A stretch of 64,000 bases of DNA from Rariloculus sp963665575 (GTDB lineage: Bacteria > Pseudomonadota > Gammaproteobacteria > Steroidobacterales > Rariloculaceae): assembly GCA_963665575.2 (NCBI GenBank), contig CAXXDW010000002.1:103073-167072 (forward strand), given 5' to 3'. The notes beneath the pieces are model-generated. The model was not told the DNA's origin, did not search any database, and saw only the letters and a list, made by a program, of their open reading frames with translations. The translations under genes were made by a program, and so were the position numbers. Positions 39,622 to 47,857 of the stretch are shown one piece after another (the stretch's first letter is position 1; each line of letters begins with the position of its first letter).

Positions 39622-40104
39622 GGCGTATTCCCCCCCTTGATTCGGGCTGCAAGCTTAGCAGCAACGACGCCAAGGATAGTCGTTCGCCGGCTGAGCGCAA
39701 CAGAATCTGCGACCCGGCACGCTAGCTCGCATTTCTCACCAGGGGCCGCGATGATCGCAAGAGACAAGCGAGGGCGCGGCCAGCGCAAGCTGGCATCGGC
39801 ACGACGCCCCTGATGGTCTCGCAAACTCCTGAGAATCATCCGTAATGTTCCATGGCAAGGCGCGGCTTGGTCGGATTTGCGGGCTGGTATTGGTGTATCA
39901 TGCCGAGCCTCATTGTCGGCGGCGGGGATCGCCGGAGACATCGGCAGGCGGCGCCCCAGGAGCGCTGATGTCGTCGTCGGCTCGAACGCAAACGACATCG
40001 TGGCCGATCGGCGCCTCGATGTGCCCGGATTCGGGCTCGAGCAATCCCCGTGTCGGCTTCCCGTCGTGGCGCGTGCCAGCTTGCCGCCTCGCCGCTCGAC
40101 CCGC
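39622..40104. other. gene-free region before the DUF5916 gene
   Basis: 483 bases between divergent genes. Open frames here are short and of random composition. The main content is one copy (39721-39890) of an intergenic repeat that recurs at 63171-63309. Confidence 0.6.
39721..39890 (+). repeat. dispersed intergenic repeat, copy A
   Basis: It begins GCTAGCTCGC and CTCACCAGG and then, from 39779, matches 63200-63309 at roughly 80% or better. The most conserved blocks are CGACGCCCCTGA, TCTCGCAAACTCCTGA, TCATCCGTAATG and GGCGCGGCTTGGT. It differs from copy B by an extra ~28 bases after CTCACCAGG. No protein is conserved, so it is a non-coding repeat or RNA element. Confidence 0.75.
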
Positions 40105-42303
40105 ATGACCATCATGAACGATCAGATGACGCAGCGGCGTAGTGCCGCGCTCGTGTTCGCCGTCCTGCTGACCGCGGGCGCGGCGACGAGCGCCTCCGCG
40201 CAGCAGCCCGCGTCCGACACCGAGATGGCCAAGTCCGTGCGCATCCAGCGAACCGCCGAGCCGCCGGTCATCGACGGCGTCATGAACGAGGAGATCTGGC
40301 TGCGCGCACCGATCATCGACGACCTGCACCAGGTGAACCCGGTCGAGTACGCCGAACCCAGCGAGCGTACCGAGGTCCGCGTGCTCTACGGCCGCGATGC
40401 GCTTTACATCGGCGCGCGGCTCCACGACGGGGAACCTGCGCGGATCAACGCCCGCATCCTGCGCCAGAACCAGCCGATCGGCTCCGACGACCGCTTCTTC
40501 GTGCACATCGATCCGTTCAACACGCGTCGCGGCGGCTACGCCTTCGGCGTCAACGCCAACGGCGTGCGCTACGACGGCATCTACGAGGGACCGACCCAGC
40601 GGCAGTTCGACTGGGACGGCATCTGGCAGGCGGCGGCGAGCATCGACGAGCAGGGCTGGGTCGTCGAGATCGAGATTCCCTTCAAGACCATTTCCTTCGA
40701 TCCTCGCGCCGATCGGTGGTGGATGAACTTCACGCGCAACATCGAGCGCAAGAACGAGAGCATTGCCTGGATGTCGCGCAATCGGCGAACCGACCTGAGT
40801 TCCATGGGCGAGGTTCGTGGAATCTCGCAGATCGAACAGGGCAGGGGGCTCGACGTGGTGCCGACGGCCAGCGTCCGCGAGCGCCGTGCCTTCGGCGCCA
40901 TTCCGGCGAACAGCGCCATGGAGCCGTCGCTCGACGTCTTCTACAAGTTGACGCCGCAGCTCAATGCCTCGCTGACCCTGAACACGGATTTTTCGGCCGT
41001 GGACGTCGACAGCCGGCAGGTCAACCTGACGCGGTTCAGCCTTTTCTTTCCCGAGCAGCGAGATTTCTTTCTGCAGGATGTCGACATTTTCCAGTTCGGC
41101 CGCCTCGAGCAGGACGGCCGGCCGTTCTTCTCGCGCCGGCTCGGGATCAGCAGGACCGGCCAGGAGGTGCCGCTCGACTTCGGCGGCAAGCTGTCGGGCC
41201 GGGTCGGGCGCTTCGATGTCGGGACGCTTGCGGTTCGGCAGGAAGCCTACGGGGACGTTGACGCCACGACGGCATTCGTCGGACGGGTTGCCGCGAACGT
41301 TCTCGAGGAATCGAGCGTCGGCATGATCGTGACTCACGGCGACCCGGGATCGAACCTCGACAACAGCGTGGGCGGCGTCGACTTCCGCTATCTCAACAGC
41401 CGCTTCGCCGGAGGCCGCGGCCTTGAGGGCGTCGCCTGGTTCCAGCAGTCCGACTCCGAGGAGCTTGACGGTGACGACACGGCGCTCGGGTTTCGCGTAA
41501 GCGTGCCGAGCAACACGGGTCTGCGCGGCAGCTTCGGCATGACGCGGATCGAGGAAAACTACAACCCGGCGCTGGGCTTCGTACGCCGCACCGGCATCGA
41601 ACAGCTCAGGTTCAACGTCGGCCATACCTGGCGGCCGGGCAGCGGTCCGGTCAGGACGTTGTTCTCCGGCATCGACTACGACCGCATCGACTATCTGGAC
41701 AGCGGCGAGATCCAGAGCGAAGGGCTCAGGATCCGGGCCGTCGACCTGAATCTGAACTCGCAGGACTCCTTCGGCCTGAGCTGGTCGCGCGAGCGGGAAG
41801 GCCTGCGCAGGCCGTTCCGGATCTCGAGCGGCATCGTCATCGAGCCGGGGCTCTACACTTTCGATACGATCGATCTCTCGTTCCGTGCAGGCAACCAGCG
41901 CGCGGCCGGCGGGGGCGTATTCCTGAACAGCGGAAATTTCTACGACGGCGAACGAATCGGCACGGGCACGTTCTTCAACTGGCGGCCGAGCCGGCATTTC
42001 CGGACGAATGTGAGCTATCAATACAACGAGATCGACCTGCGTGGAGGCAGCTTCGTGACGCGCATCGCGAGGGTCACTCTGGAGGCCGTGTTCTCGTCGA
42101 CCCTGTCCTGGATCAACCTGATTCAATACGACAACGTGTCCGAGACCATCGGCATCAACAGCCGGCTGCACTGGATACCTCGTGCCGGGCGCGAGGCCTT
42201 TCTGGTCCTGAACCACAACCTCGCGGACCCGGACCGCGACAACAGTTTCCAGTCGAGCTTTTCTGAACTGACGCTCAAGTACAGCTACACTTTTCGTTTC
42301 TAG
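40105..42303 (+). CDS. DUF5916 outer-membrane-type protein with CBM9-like N-terminal domain
   Basis: 732 residues from the ATG at 40105 (ATGs at 40114 and 40126 are also possible). The signal peptide (RRSAALVFAVLLTAGAATSASA) is followed by a CBM9-like sugar-binding fold (PVIDGVMNEEIWLRAP, VRVLYGRDALYIGARLHD, GYAFGVNANGVRYDGIY, VEIEIPFKTISFDP) to about residue 230. The rest alternates beta strands of a probable outer-membrane barrel, with LFFPEQRDFFLQDVDIF, the typical DUF5916 signature, and a final aromatic strand LKYSYTFRF. The role is unknown; the plan suggests surface binding of a glycan or similar. Confidence 0.88.
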   Translation: MTIMNDQMTQRRSAALVFAVLLTAGAATSASAQQPASDTEMAKSVRIQRTAEPPVIDGVMNEEIWLRAPIIDDLHQVNPVEYAEPSERTEVRVLYGRDALYIGARLHDGEPARINARILRQNQPIGSDDRFFVHIDPFNTRRGGYAFGVNANGVRYDGIYEGPTQRQFDWDGIWQAAASIDEQGWVVEIEIPFKTISFDPRADRWWMNFTRNIERKNESIAWMSRNRRTDLSSMGEVRGISQIEQGRGLDVVPTASVRERRAFGAIPANSAMEPSLDVFYKLTPQLNASLTLNTDFSAVDVDSRQVNLTRFSLFFPEQRDFFLQDVDIFQFGRLEQDGRPFFSRRLGISRTGQEVPLDFGGKLSGRVGRFDVGTLAVRQEAYGDVDATTAFVGRVAANVLEESSVGMIVTHGDPGSNLDNSVGGVDFRYLNSRFAGGRGLEGVAWFQQSDSEELDGDDTALGFRVSVPSNTGLRGSFGMTRIEENYNPALGFVRRTGIEQLRFNVGHTWRPGSGPVRTLFSGIDYDRIDYLDSGEIQSEGLRIRAVDLNLNSQDSFGLSWSREREGLRRPFRISSGIVIEPGLYTFDTIDLSFRAGNQRAAGGGVFLNSGNFYDGERIGTGTFFNWRPSRHFRTNVSYQYNEIDLRGGSFVTRIARVTLEAVFSSTLSWINLIQYDNVSETIGINSRLHWIPRAGREAFLVLNHNLADPDRDNSFQSSFSELTLKYSYTFRF

Positions 42304-42346
42304 CCGGTGCCCTGGCACCGTGCCGGACGATGATGGGAGAACCGAA

Positions 42347-43273
42347 ATGAGGACTCCGAGGACCCTGACGATACTCGCGGCGCTCGTGGCACTGGCGCCG
42401 CTGCCGCCCGCGCTCGCCCAGTCGCAGGACATCGATAACGCGACAGTCTATGCGCTCGCCAACCAGTTGGCCGACGAGCTCGAGCTCGTTCGCGAACGCA
42501 TGGGCCGGCCCTACGACGACAGTCCGCGCCTGCCGGTATCGGCGATTACCCAGAACGAGCTGTACTTCCAGGTCCAGTTGCTGCTGCGCAAGGCCAACCA
42601 GCTCGCCCGGGAGTTGGCGGGCGCCTCGCCCCGGCCGACCGGGCTCGTGCCTTCCGGCGATATCCAGCCGAGCGATGTGCATGCGCTGCTCGAGGATGCG
42701 CTTGAACAGGTCCGGCATGTCGGCGACGCGATCGGCATTACCGAACAGGTCGACATCGTGCCGCGCGGTGCGCCGCTGTCTCCGACCGGCGTGTTCCTCG
42801 TCGTCATCGACGTCAACCGCCAGCTCAATCACATGCTCGGCGTGCCGATCGGCGACTCCGACGTCTTTGACGAGATCGCGACGTCGATCATCTACGCGGC
42901 TTCGCTGCTGTCGACCTATCCGGGCGCCGTGCCCGTTCCCCAGGCGCCGCCGTTCGACGGTTACCGGCGCCCGGCCGATGTCTACCGCCGGCTGACGGAG
43001 TGCATGGACGTCTTGATCCGCGTGGCCGAAAAGGCCGGGTTGCCGGTCGCGGGCCTGAGTACGCGCCGCAACATTCCCGACGACATCACGCCCGGCCACA
43101 TCATTGACGTGGCGAGCCTGCTGACCGCGGACCTGGCGGCGCTTGTCGAACTCATGGATGCTCCGCTGGTCCGCCCTGAGCTTCCGGCGCCGAAACACAT
43201 CTTCGCGACCGAGGTCTACACTCAGGCCGGCATCCTGTTGCGGCAGCTCGAGGAACTGGAACGGCGCCTGTAA
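42347..43273 (+). CDS. secreted helical protein of unknown function
   Basis: 308 residues from the ATG at 42347 (GGGAGAACC upstream). The signal peptide LTILAALVALAPLPPALA/QS is followed by an almost wholly helical body with three similar blocks: ATVYALANQLADELELVRE, DVHALLEDALEQVRHVGDA and DVYRRLTECMDVLIRVAEKAG, each followed by a VFLVVIDVNRQLNHML-like or HIIDVASLLTADLAALVEL helix. It starts 43 bases after the DUF5916 stop across a GC hairpin (42305-42320), so the two are probably one operon. No family known. Confidence 0.7.
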   Translation: MRTPRTLTILAALVALAPLPPALAQSQDIDNATVYALANQLADELELVRERMGRPYDDSPRLPVSAITQNELYFQVQLLLRKANQLARELAGASPRPTGLVPSGDIQPSDVHALLEDALEQVRHVGDAIGITEQVDIVPRGAPLSPTGVFLVVIDVNRQLNHMLGVPIGDSDVFDEIATSIIYAASLLSTYPGAVPVPQAPPFDGYRRPADVYRRLTECMDVLIRVAEKAGLPVAGLSTRRNIPDDITPGHIIDVASLLTADLAALVELMDAPLVRPELPAPKHIFATEVYTQAGILLRQLEELERRL

Positions 43274-43302
43274 CGCGCCGGTAATGGCGGCGGCCGGGCT
43301 GC

Positions 43303-43314
43303 TAGAATGACCCC
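43303..43314 (+). promoter_or_regulatory. -10 box six bases before the start codon (leaderless)
   Basis: TAGAAT (43303-43308) then GACCCC then the ATG at 43315. No ribosome binding site fits between; a -35 box is not clear. Confidence 0.4.
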
Positions 43315-43668
43315 ATGCAGGACAACGACGCCATGCTCGTCGCTTTCGGCGACTTCGTTCGCGCGCAGCGCAAGCTCGCCCAGGTCTCCCAGCGCCACCT
43401 GGCGAAAGTGGCCGGCGTTTCGGATTCCTACCTGAGTCAGCTCGAGCGCGGCCACTACCGTCCGTCCGCCCAGGTCGTCAAGGCGCTCGCACAGGCATTC
43501 GGCATGAAGCCGGAGCAGCTCTACACGATGCTGGGCTTCTTCGATGGGGACGATTCGGGCGAAGCGGTCTCCGTCGAACAGGCGATCCGGCTCGACGAGC
43601 GGCTCGCTCCGGAGCAGAAGGACACGCTGATCAGGGTCTATCGCTCCCTGGTCGGCGAGGACCTGTAG
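43315..43668 (+). CDS. XRE-family transcriptional regulator
   Basis: 117 residues. Residues ~12-68 form an XRE helix-turn-helix (RAQRKLAQVSQRHLAKVAGVSDSYLSQLERGHYRPSAQVVKALAQAF). The C-terminal part (VEQAIRLDERLAPEQKDTLIRVYRSL) is a helical dimer segment common in regulators of this type. It lies directly upstream of the acyl-CoA synthetase/FCD fusion and the PHA genes, which it may control. The ATG lies six bases after a -10 box, so its mRNA may be leaderless. Confidence 0.85.
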   Translation: MQDNDAMLVAFGDFVRAQRKLAQVSQRHLAKVAGVSDSYLSQLERGHYRPSAQVVKALAQAFGMKPEQLYTMLGFFDGDDSGEAVSVEQAIRLDERLAPEQKDTLIRVYRSLVGEDL

Positions 43669-43899
43669 TTTCGTCAAGTTTTCGTGATCGATACGAAACC
43701 GCGTTGACAGCGCGGTTGCCGCTGCGCCATGATCGCGCCCGCGCTGACGGCGGCACGACAGCCCGGCCATTCAGGATCGGGCAAGGTCATGCGGCTCTGC
43801 AGTACGAAGCGTAGTTTCCATCGCCAACCGCAGCGGCACTTCGGTCGCTCACTTCCGGCGACACCGCAAGACTTCCTGAACTGAAGCGAGTAGACGCTC

Positions 43900-46650
43900 A
43901 TGGACAAGCCTGTGCAGCCCTGGCTCGGCCTCTACGGGTCCATGCCGGCAACGATCGAACCGGCAAGCCGCACGGCGCTCGAGATGTTTCGTGCGACCGC
44001 CGCGCGCGACCCCGGCGCGCCGATCGCCTGCTACTTCGATCGGCCGATTTCCGCCGGTGAGATTGACGCGATGTCGGATGCGCTGGCCGTGGCGCTGCAG
44101 GCAGGTCGGGTCGAGCACGGGGACCGCGTCGCGATGTACCTGCAAAACGTACCGCAGGTGCTGGTCGCGGTTCTCGCCGCGTGGAAGTGCGGCGCCGTCA
44201 TCGTGCCATGCAACCCGATGCTGCGCGAAGCGGAACTTGCAAAGGTGCTCGCCGGATCCGGCAGCCGCGTGCTGATCTGTCAGGAGGACCTCTACGCCGA
44301 TGTCGCTCAGGCGGCGTTGCCGCAGACCGCGGTCGAGTTTGCGGTGACGACTTCGGCGCTTGATTTTCTACCCGAAGACCGGCCCTTGCCGAAAGTGCTG
44401 GCCGGAATTTCGCGGCTGCGCAATGCGAGCGTGCCCGACATGCTCGAACTCATTGAGAACTACCGTGGCGAAACGCCAGAAGCTGTGCCGATCACGGGCG
44501 ACGACGTCGCGTTCATGGTCTACACCTCCGGTACCACGGGCGATCCCAAGGGCGCGATGAACCTGCACCGTAACGTCGTGTTTGCGACGACGGTGTACGA
44601 GCGCTGGATCGGCCTGTCCGCCGAAGACCGGATCCTCGGTCTCGCGCCGCTGTTTCACGTGACGGGCCTGATCGGCCACGTGACGCTCGCTATGCTGACC
44701 GGCGCGCCGCTCATTCTCTTCTACCGCTTCGATGCCGACGAGGCCATGCGCCTGGTGCAGAGCCATGGTGCGACCTTCAGCGTTTCGGCGATTACCGCGT
44801 TCATCGCACTCATCAACAGCGGGGCACTCGACAAGTACGACGTTTCCTCGCTGACGAAGCTTTATACGGGCGGTGCGCCGACGCCGCCGAGCGTGCTTGC
44901 CGAGTGGCACGAGCGCACCGGCGTCAGGATCCAGCCGATGTACGGTCTGACCGAGGCGACCTCGCCCACGCACATGACGCCGCACGGTGTGGAGCCTCCC
45001 GTCGATTCGCACACGGGCGCCCTGTCGATCGGCGTGCCGGTGTTCGACACGAAGGTCAAGGTGATTACCGACGCCGGTTTCGAGGCCGAGCCCGGCGAAG
45101 TCGGCGAGTTCGTCATCGACGGGCCGCAGATCGTGCCCGGCTACTGGCAGAAGCCCGGGGAAACGGCGCGCTCCATCGGTCCCGACGGCCTGCGCACGGG
45201 CGATGTCGGTTTCATGGACGCAAATGGCTGGTTCTTTCTCGTCGACCGCTCCAAGGACATGATCGTCGCATCGGGCTTCAAGGTCTGGCCGCGCGAGGTC
45301 GAGGAGGTGCTGTACGAACATGCCGACGTGCGCGAGGCAGCCGTCGTCGGCATACCGGACCCGTATCGCGGCGAAACAATCAAGGCCGTGATCAGTCTGA
45401 AGCCCGGACGCAAGGTCACGGCCGACGAGATTCGGGCGTTCGCACGCGAGCGCCTTGCGGCCTACAAGTATCCACGCTTCGTCGAGATTCTCGAAGAACT
45501 GCCGAAGACGACGAGCGGCAAGATCATGCGCCGGCTGCTGCAGCCGACGGTCATCGGTGCGGCATTGCCGATGGAGGCCGCGGAGTCTGAGTTTGCGACA
45601 GTCTCATATCCGCAGTTGCGCGCCGCCGTCGAGGCGCGGGCGGTGGTTGAAGCCGGGGCGACATGGTTGCGGCTGAGCCGCGGACCCGTGCCTCTTACGA
45701 CGACCGAAGCGCTCTACGAACGACTGCATACGATGGTCGCGCTGCTCGGCGAGGATGGGACGTTCCTCGACAGGGAGGCGTTTCTCGACGCCAACAAGGC
45801 CTACCATGCCGCCGTCATCGCGATCGCCGAGAATGAGCATCTCAACGCCGGTTTCGAGACGCTCAAGCTTCGGCAGCTTTTCCGCACGGCGCTCAAGGAC
45901 GAGTCGGTTGCCGCCGAAAACGTCATCTATTTCCACGAATATCTGACCGACTCGATCGCCGCCGCCAACGCCGAAGGGGCCATCCAGGCGATACTGTCCT
46001 GGGGCAAGACATCGGCATCGTGGGTGCGCAAGGCGCTTCGCTACGATGTCGGCGATACCTCGGTCGTCGACGAACTGCGCCCGGGCGGCATCATCGAGGA
46101 TCTGTCCGTCGGACTCGCCAAGGAGCAGGACAGCCTGGCCGGCGACGTGGACGCGCTGGTACAGGGCCTCGATGCGCGTGCGGCACTGGAGATCGGCATC
46201 ACGGAGTCGCTCGGCAAGGCGCTCATGGCCGAAGCCGAGCGCGATGCGCTTGGCGCCAGGCTGCGCGCCTTCACGCCGCTGGTTCGCGGCGCGAGCCCTG
46301 CGCATGTCGCGCGCTACATCCGCGCCGACGACGCGTTCCATCGCGTCTTCCTGAGTCTGTTGCGCAATCCCTGCCTCTTCGAGATCTACAACTCCATCGA
46401 CCTGCCGGAGCTCATGCGCCGCGTGCTCGAGGTCGCGCCGGCTTCGATCCGCGAAGTCTTCGATGACCACAAGGGGCTGATCCTGGCCTTGCGCAGCGGC
46501 GAGACCCATAACGTGAGCGCGGCCATCACGGAACACGTGAACAGGGTCCGGACCGCGCTTGCGGAGTTTCTCGCCGAGTCCGAAGCCGACGTCGGCGAAC
46601 AACCGAAGGCGCTCGCGGGAACTGGCGCGCCGGTGCTCCGCCGCGCGTAG
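43900..46650 (+). CDS. acyl-CoA synthetase fused to two FCD-type ligand-sensing domains
   Basis: 916 residues. Residues 1-548 are a complete AMP-forming ligase: MVYTSGTTGDPKGAM (~207), LAPLFHVTGL, MYGLTEATSP, LRTGDVGFMDANGW and the C-terminal catalytic Lys in KTTSGKIMRRLL. Then come two tandem helical domains like the FCD ligand-binding half of FadR/GntR regulators: ~570-700 (FLDANKAYHAAVIAIAENEHL, FHEYLTDSIAAANAEGA) and ~750-897 (IRADDAFHRVFLSLLRNPCLF, FDDHKGLILALRSGETHNV), each with spaced D and H residues that bind metal in FCD proteins. There is no DNA-binding domain. The FCD parts may sense an acyl or organic acid and regulate the ligase. The neighbouring genes are for PHA. Confidence 0.85.
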   Translation: MDKPVQPWLGLYGSMPATIEPASRTALEMFRATAARDPGAPIACYFDRPISAGEIDAMSDALAVALQAGRVEHGDRVAMYLQNVPQVLVAVLAAWKCGAVIVPCNPMLREAELAKVLAGSGSRVLICQEDLYADVAQAALPQTAVEFAVTTSALDFLPEDRPLPKVLAGISRLRNASVPDMLELIENYRGETPEAVPITGDDVAFMVYTSGTTGDPKGAMNLHRNVVFATTVYERWIGLSAEDRILGLAPLFHVTGLIGHVTLAMLTGAPLILFYRFDADEAMRLVQSHGATFSVSAITAFIALINSGALDKYDVSSLTKLYTGGAPTPPSVLAEWHERTGVRIQPMYGLTEATSPTHMTPHGVEPPVDSHTGALSIGVPVFDTKVKVITDAGFEAEPGEVGEFVIDGPQIVPGYWQKPGETARSIGPDGLRTGDVGFMDANGWFFLVDRSKDMIVASGFKVWPREVEEVLYEHADVREAAVVGIPDPYRGETIKAVISLKPGRKVTADEIRAFARERLAAYKYPRFVEILEELPKTTSGKIMRRLLQPTVIGAALPMEAAESEFATVSYPQLRAAVEARAVVEAGATWLRLSRGPVPLTTTEALYERLHTMVALLGEDGTFLDREAFLDANKAYHAAVIAIAENEHLNAGFETLKLRQLFRTALKDESVAAENVIYFHEYLTDSIAAANAEGAIQAILSWGKTSASWVRKALRYDVGDTSVVDELRPGGIIEDLSVGLAKEQDSLAGDVDALVQGLDARAALEIGITESLGKALMAEAERDALGARLRAFTPLVRGASPAHVARYIRADDAFHRVFLSLLRNPCLFEIYNSIDLPELMRRVLEVAPASIREVFDDHKGLILALRSGETHNVSAAITEHVNRVRTALAEFLAESEADVGEQPKALAGTGAPVLRRA

Positions 46651-46840
46651 GGCGGAACCGGCTGATACGGCTGAGGCCGAGTGGGCGGCGCGGGTACTTC
46701 GCCGCGCGCAGGGCAGCGGCGCCGAGACTACATATCGGGTCCAGAGCAAAGCGTGCGCTCCGCCGCAGGCAGGGCGGGGGACCTCGCTGTCAGGCCGGAC
46801 GCCCGTCTGGCCCTCTCCGAAAAGAGATTTCATTGGGCGC

Positions 46841-46875
46841 TTGACATGCAGAGCGGATGCGTAGCAAACTACGCA
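46841..46875 (+). promoter_or_regulatory. phasin promoter with overlapping palindromic operator
   Basis: TTGACA (46841-46846), 18-base spacer and CAAACT (46865-46870) overlap the perfect palindrome TGCGTAG-CAAA-CTACGCA (46858-46875). A repressor bound here would block the -10. Phasin genes are classically repressed by a PHA-sensing regulator (PhaR), which makes this a good operator candidate. Confidence 0.6.
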
Positions 46876-46923
46876 CGCTTTCAATTTCTCGCGCACTTCG
46901 CTTGTTTTTTTAGGAGAACGAAG

Positions 46924-47244
46924 ATGTCTGAATATGCCAAGCTCGCCACCGCGGCCGGCGACCAGTATCTGGACGCCCTGGCGGAAACGCAGGAGAACTT
47001 TCTGAAGTCGATGGAGCCGGTCGTCGAAATGATGAGCAAGCTTCCGTCGACGCCCGCTCCGGCATTCGCCGTGGACCTGCCGACGCCGCAGGAGTTGACC
47101 GAGGCGAATTTCGCGTTTGCCAACAAGTGGCTCAAGCAACAGAAGCAGTTCGCAGACCGGCTGTTCACGATGCCCGCACCGGCGTCGACCTCGAGCACGG
47201 CTTCGAACACGACGGCGAAGGCCAAGCCCAAGGCTCAGGCCTGA
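46924..47244 (+). CDS. phasin-like PHA granule protein
   Basis: 106 residues: LATAAGDQYLDALAETQENFLKSMEPVVEMM is amphipathic helix, then a Pro/Ala hinge, NFAFANKWLKQQKQFADRLF and a Ser/Thr/Ala/Lys-rich tail ending AKAKPKAQA, reminiscent of phasin and PhaF-like tails. AGGAGA 8 bases upstream. It has its own promoter with operator and a strong terminator, so it is a single-gene unit beside phaC. Phasins coat polyester granules. Confidence 0.75.
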   Translation: MSEYAKLATAAGDQYLDALAETQENFLKSMEPVVEMMSKLPSTPAPAFAVDLPTPQELTEANFAFANKWLKQQKQFADRLFTMPAPASTSSTASNTTAKAKPKAQA

Positions 47245-47268
47245 TCGATTGTTGCAGCTTCCTCTCCG

Positions 47269-47298
47269 GCGGCGCGCTCCTGCGCGCCGCGGTTTTTT
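47269..47298 (+). terminator. intrinsic terminator after the phasin gene
   Basis: GCGGCGCGC-TCCT-GCGCGCCGC, a perfect 9-bp GC stem with 4-base loop, followed by GG and six T (47293-47298). Confidence 0.9.
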
Positions 47299-47437
47299 CA
47301 CCTGCCGTGTTCGCCTTTCCGCTTTTCTGGTCTGCATCGAGCGTGCTGACGTAAACTGACCGCGTGGAACCTGCGGTGCAGGTTCCCGGGCTGCCGTCCG
47401 CGTCGCGACGAGCGCGCCGATCGAAAGGAGCGACAGC

Positions 47438-47857
47438 TTGGCCGACGAAACCTCCAACACGGAACCCACGCTCGTCGAGCGATGGCTCGAGGAGCAGCGC
47501 GAGTGGCAAAAGACCACGCTCGCCTATCTCGATTCCATTGTCAGGGACGAAGAGTTCCTGACTCACCTCGGCAACGCCATGCGCGGTTCGCTGCTCGCAG
47601 GCAAGCCTTATCCCGCGCCCGTTCCACCGGCCGCATCGGCGCCGGAGTCGGATTTCGCCGATCGGCTCGACCAGGTTCTCTTCGCGGTACGCGAACTGCA
47701 GGGTCAGGTTGCGGACCTGCGCATGACGCTCGACGAGATCCGCGCCGAACAGGGCAAATCCGGTACGGATGCGGAGCCGGCTGCCGACGCTTCCGACGAG
47801 GGTGACGCGTCGGACCGGGCGCAGCGGCCAGACCGCATGCAGCGGGTCGACCGTTGA
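47438..47857 (+). CDS. PhaE-like accessory subunit of PHA synthase (short)
   Basis: 139 residues from a TTG start with AAGGAG 8 bases upstream. TLVERWLEEQREWQKTTLAYLDSIVRDEEFLTHLGNAMRGSLLAG followed by a coiled coil (DRLDQVLFAVRELQGQVADLRMTLDEIRAEQG) resembles the parts of class III PhaE subunits that contact PhaC, but at 139 residues it is far shorter than a typical PhaE. The acidic, Asp/Arg-rich tail is low complexity. Its stop overlaps the phaC start (TTGA), a strong sign of a paired subunit. Confidence 0.7.
   Translation: MADETSNTEPTLVERWLEEQREWQKTTLAYLDSIVRDEEFLTHLGNAMRGSLLAGKPYPAPVPPAASAPESDFADRLDQVLFAVRELQGQVADLRMTLDEIRAEQGKSGTDAEPAADASDEGDASDRAQRPDRMQRVDR

Noticed and set aside
42305..42320. 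GC hairpin CGGTGCC-CT-GGCACCG as a terminator after the DUF5916 gene
   Set aside because: The loop is only two bases and no T-run follows; the next gene is close and on the same strand.
39910..42432. 840-residue minus-strand frame opposite the DUF5916 gene
   Set aside because: Low-complexity Arg/Asp/Val mix with no motifs; the plus-strand protein has a signal peptide and family features.
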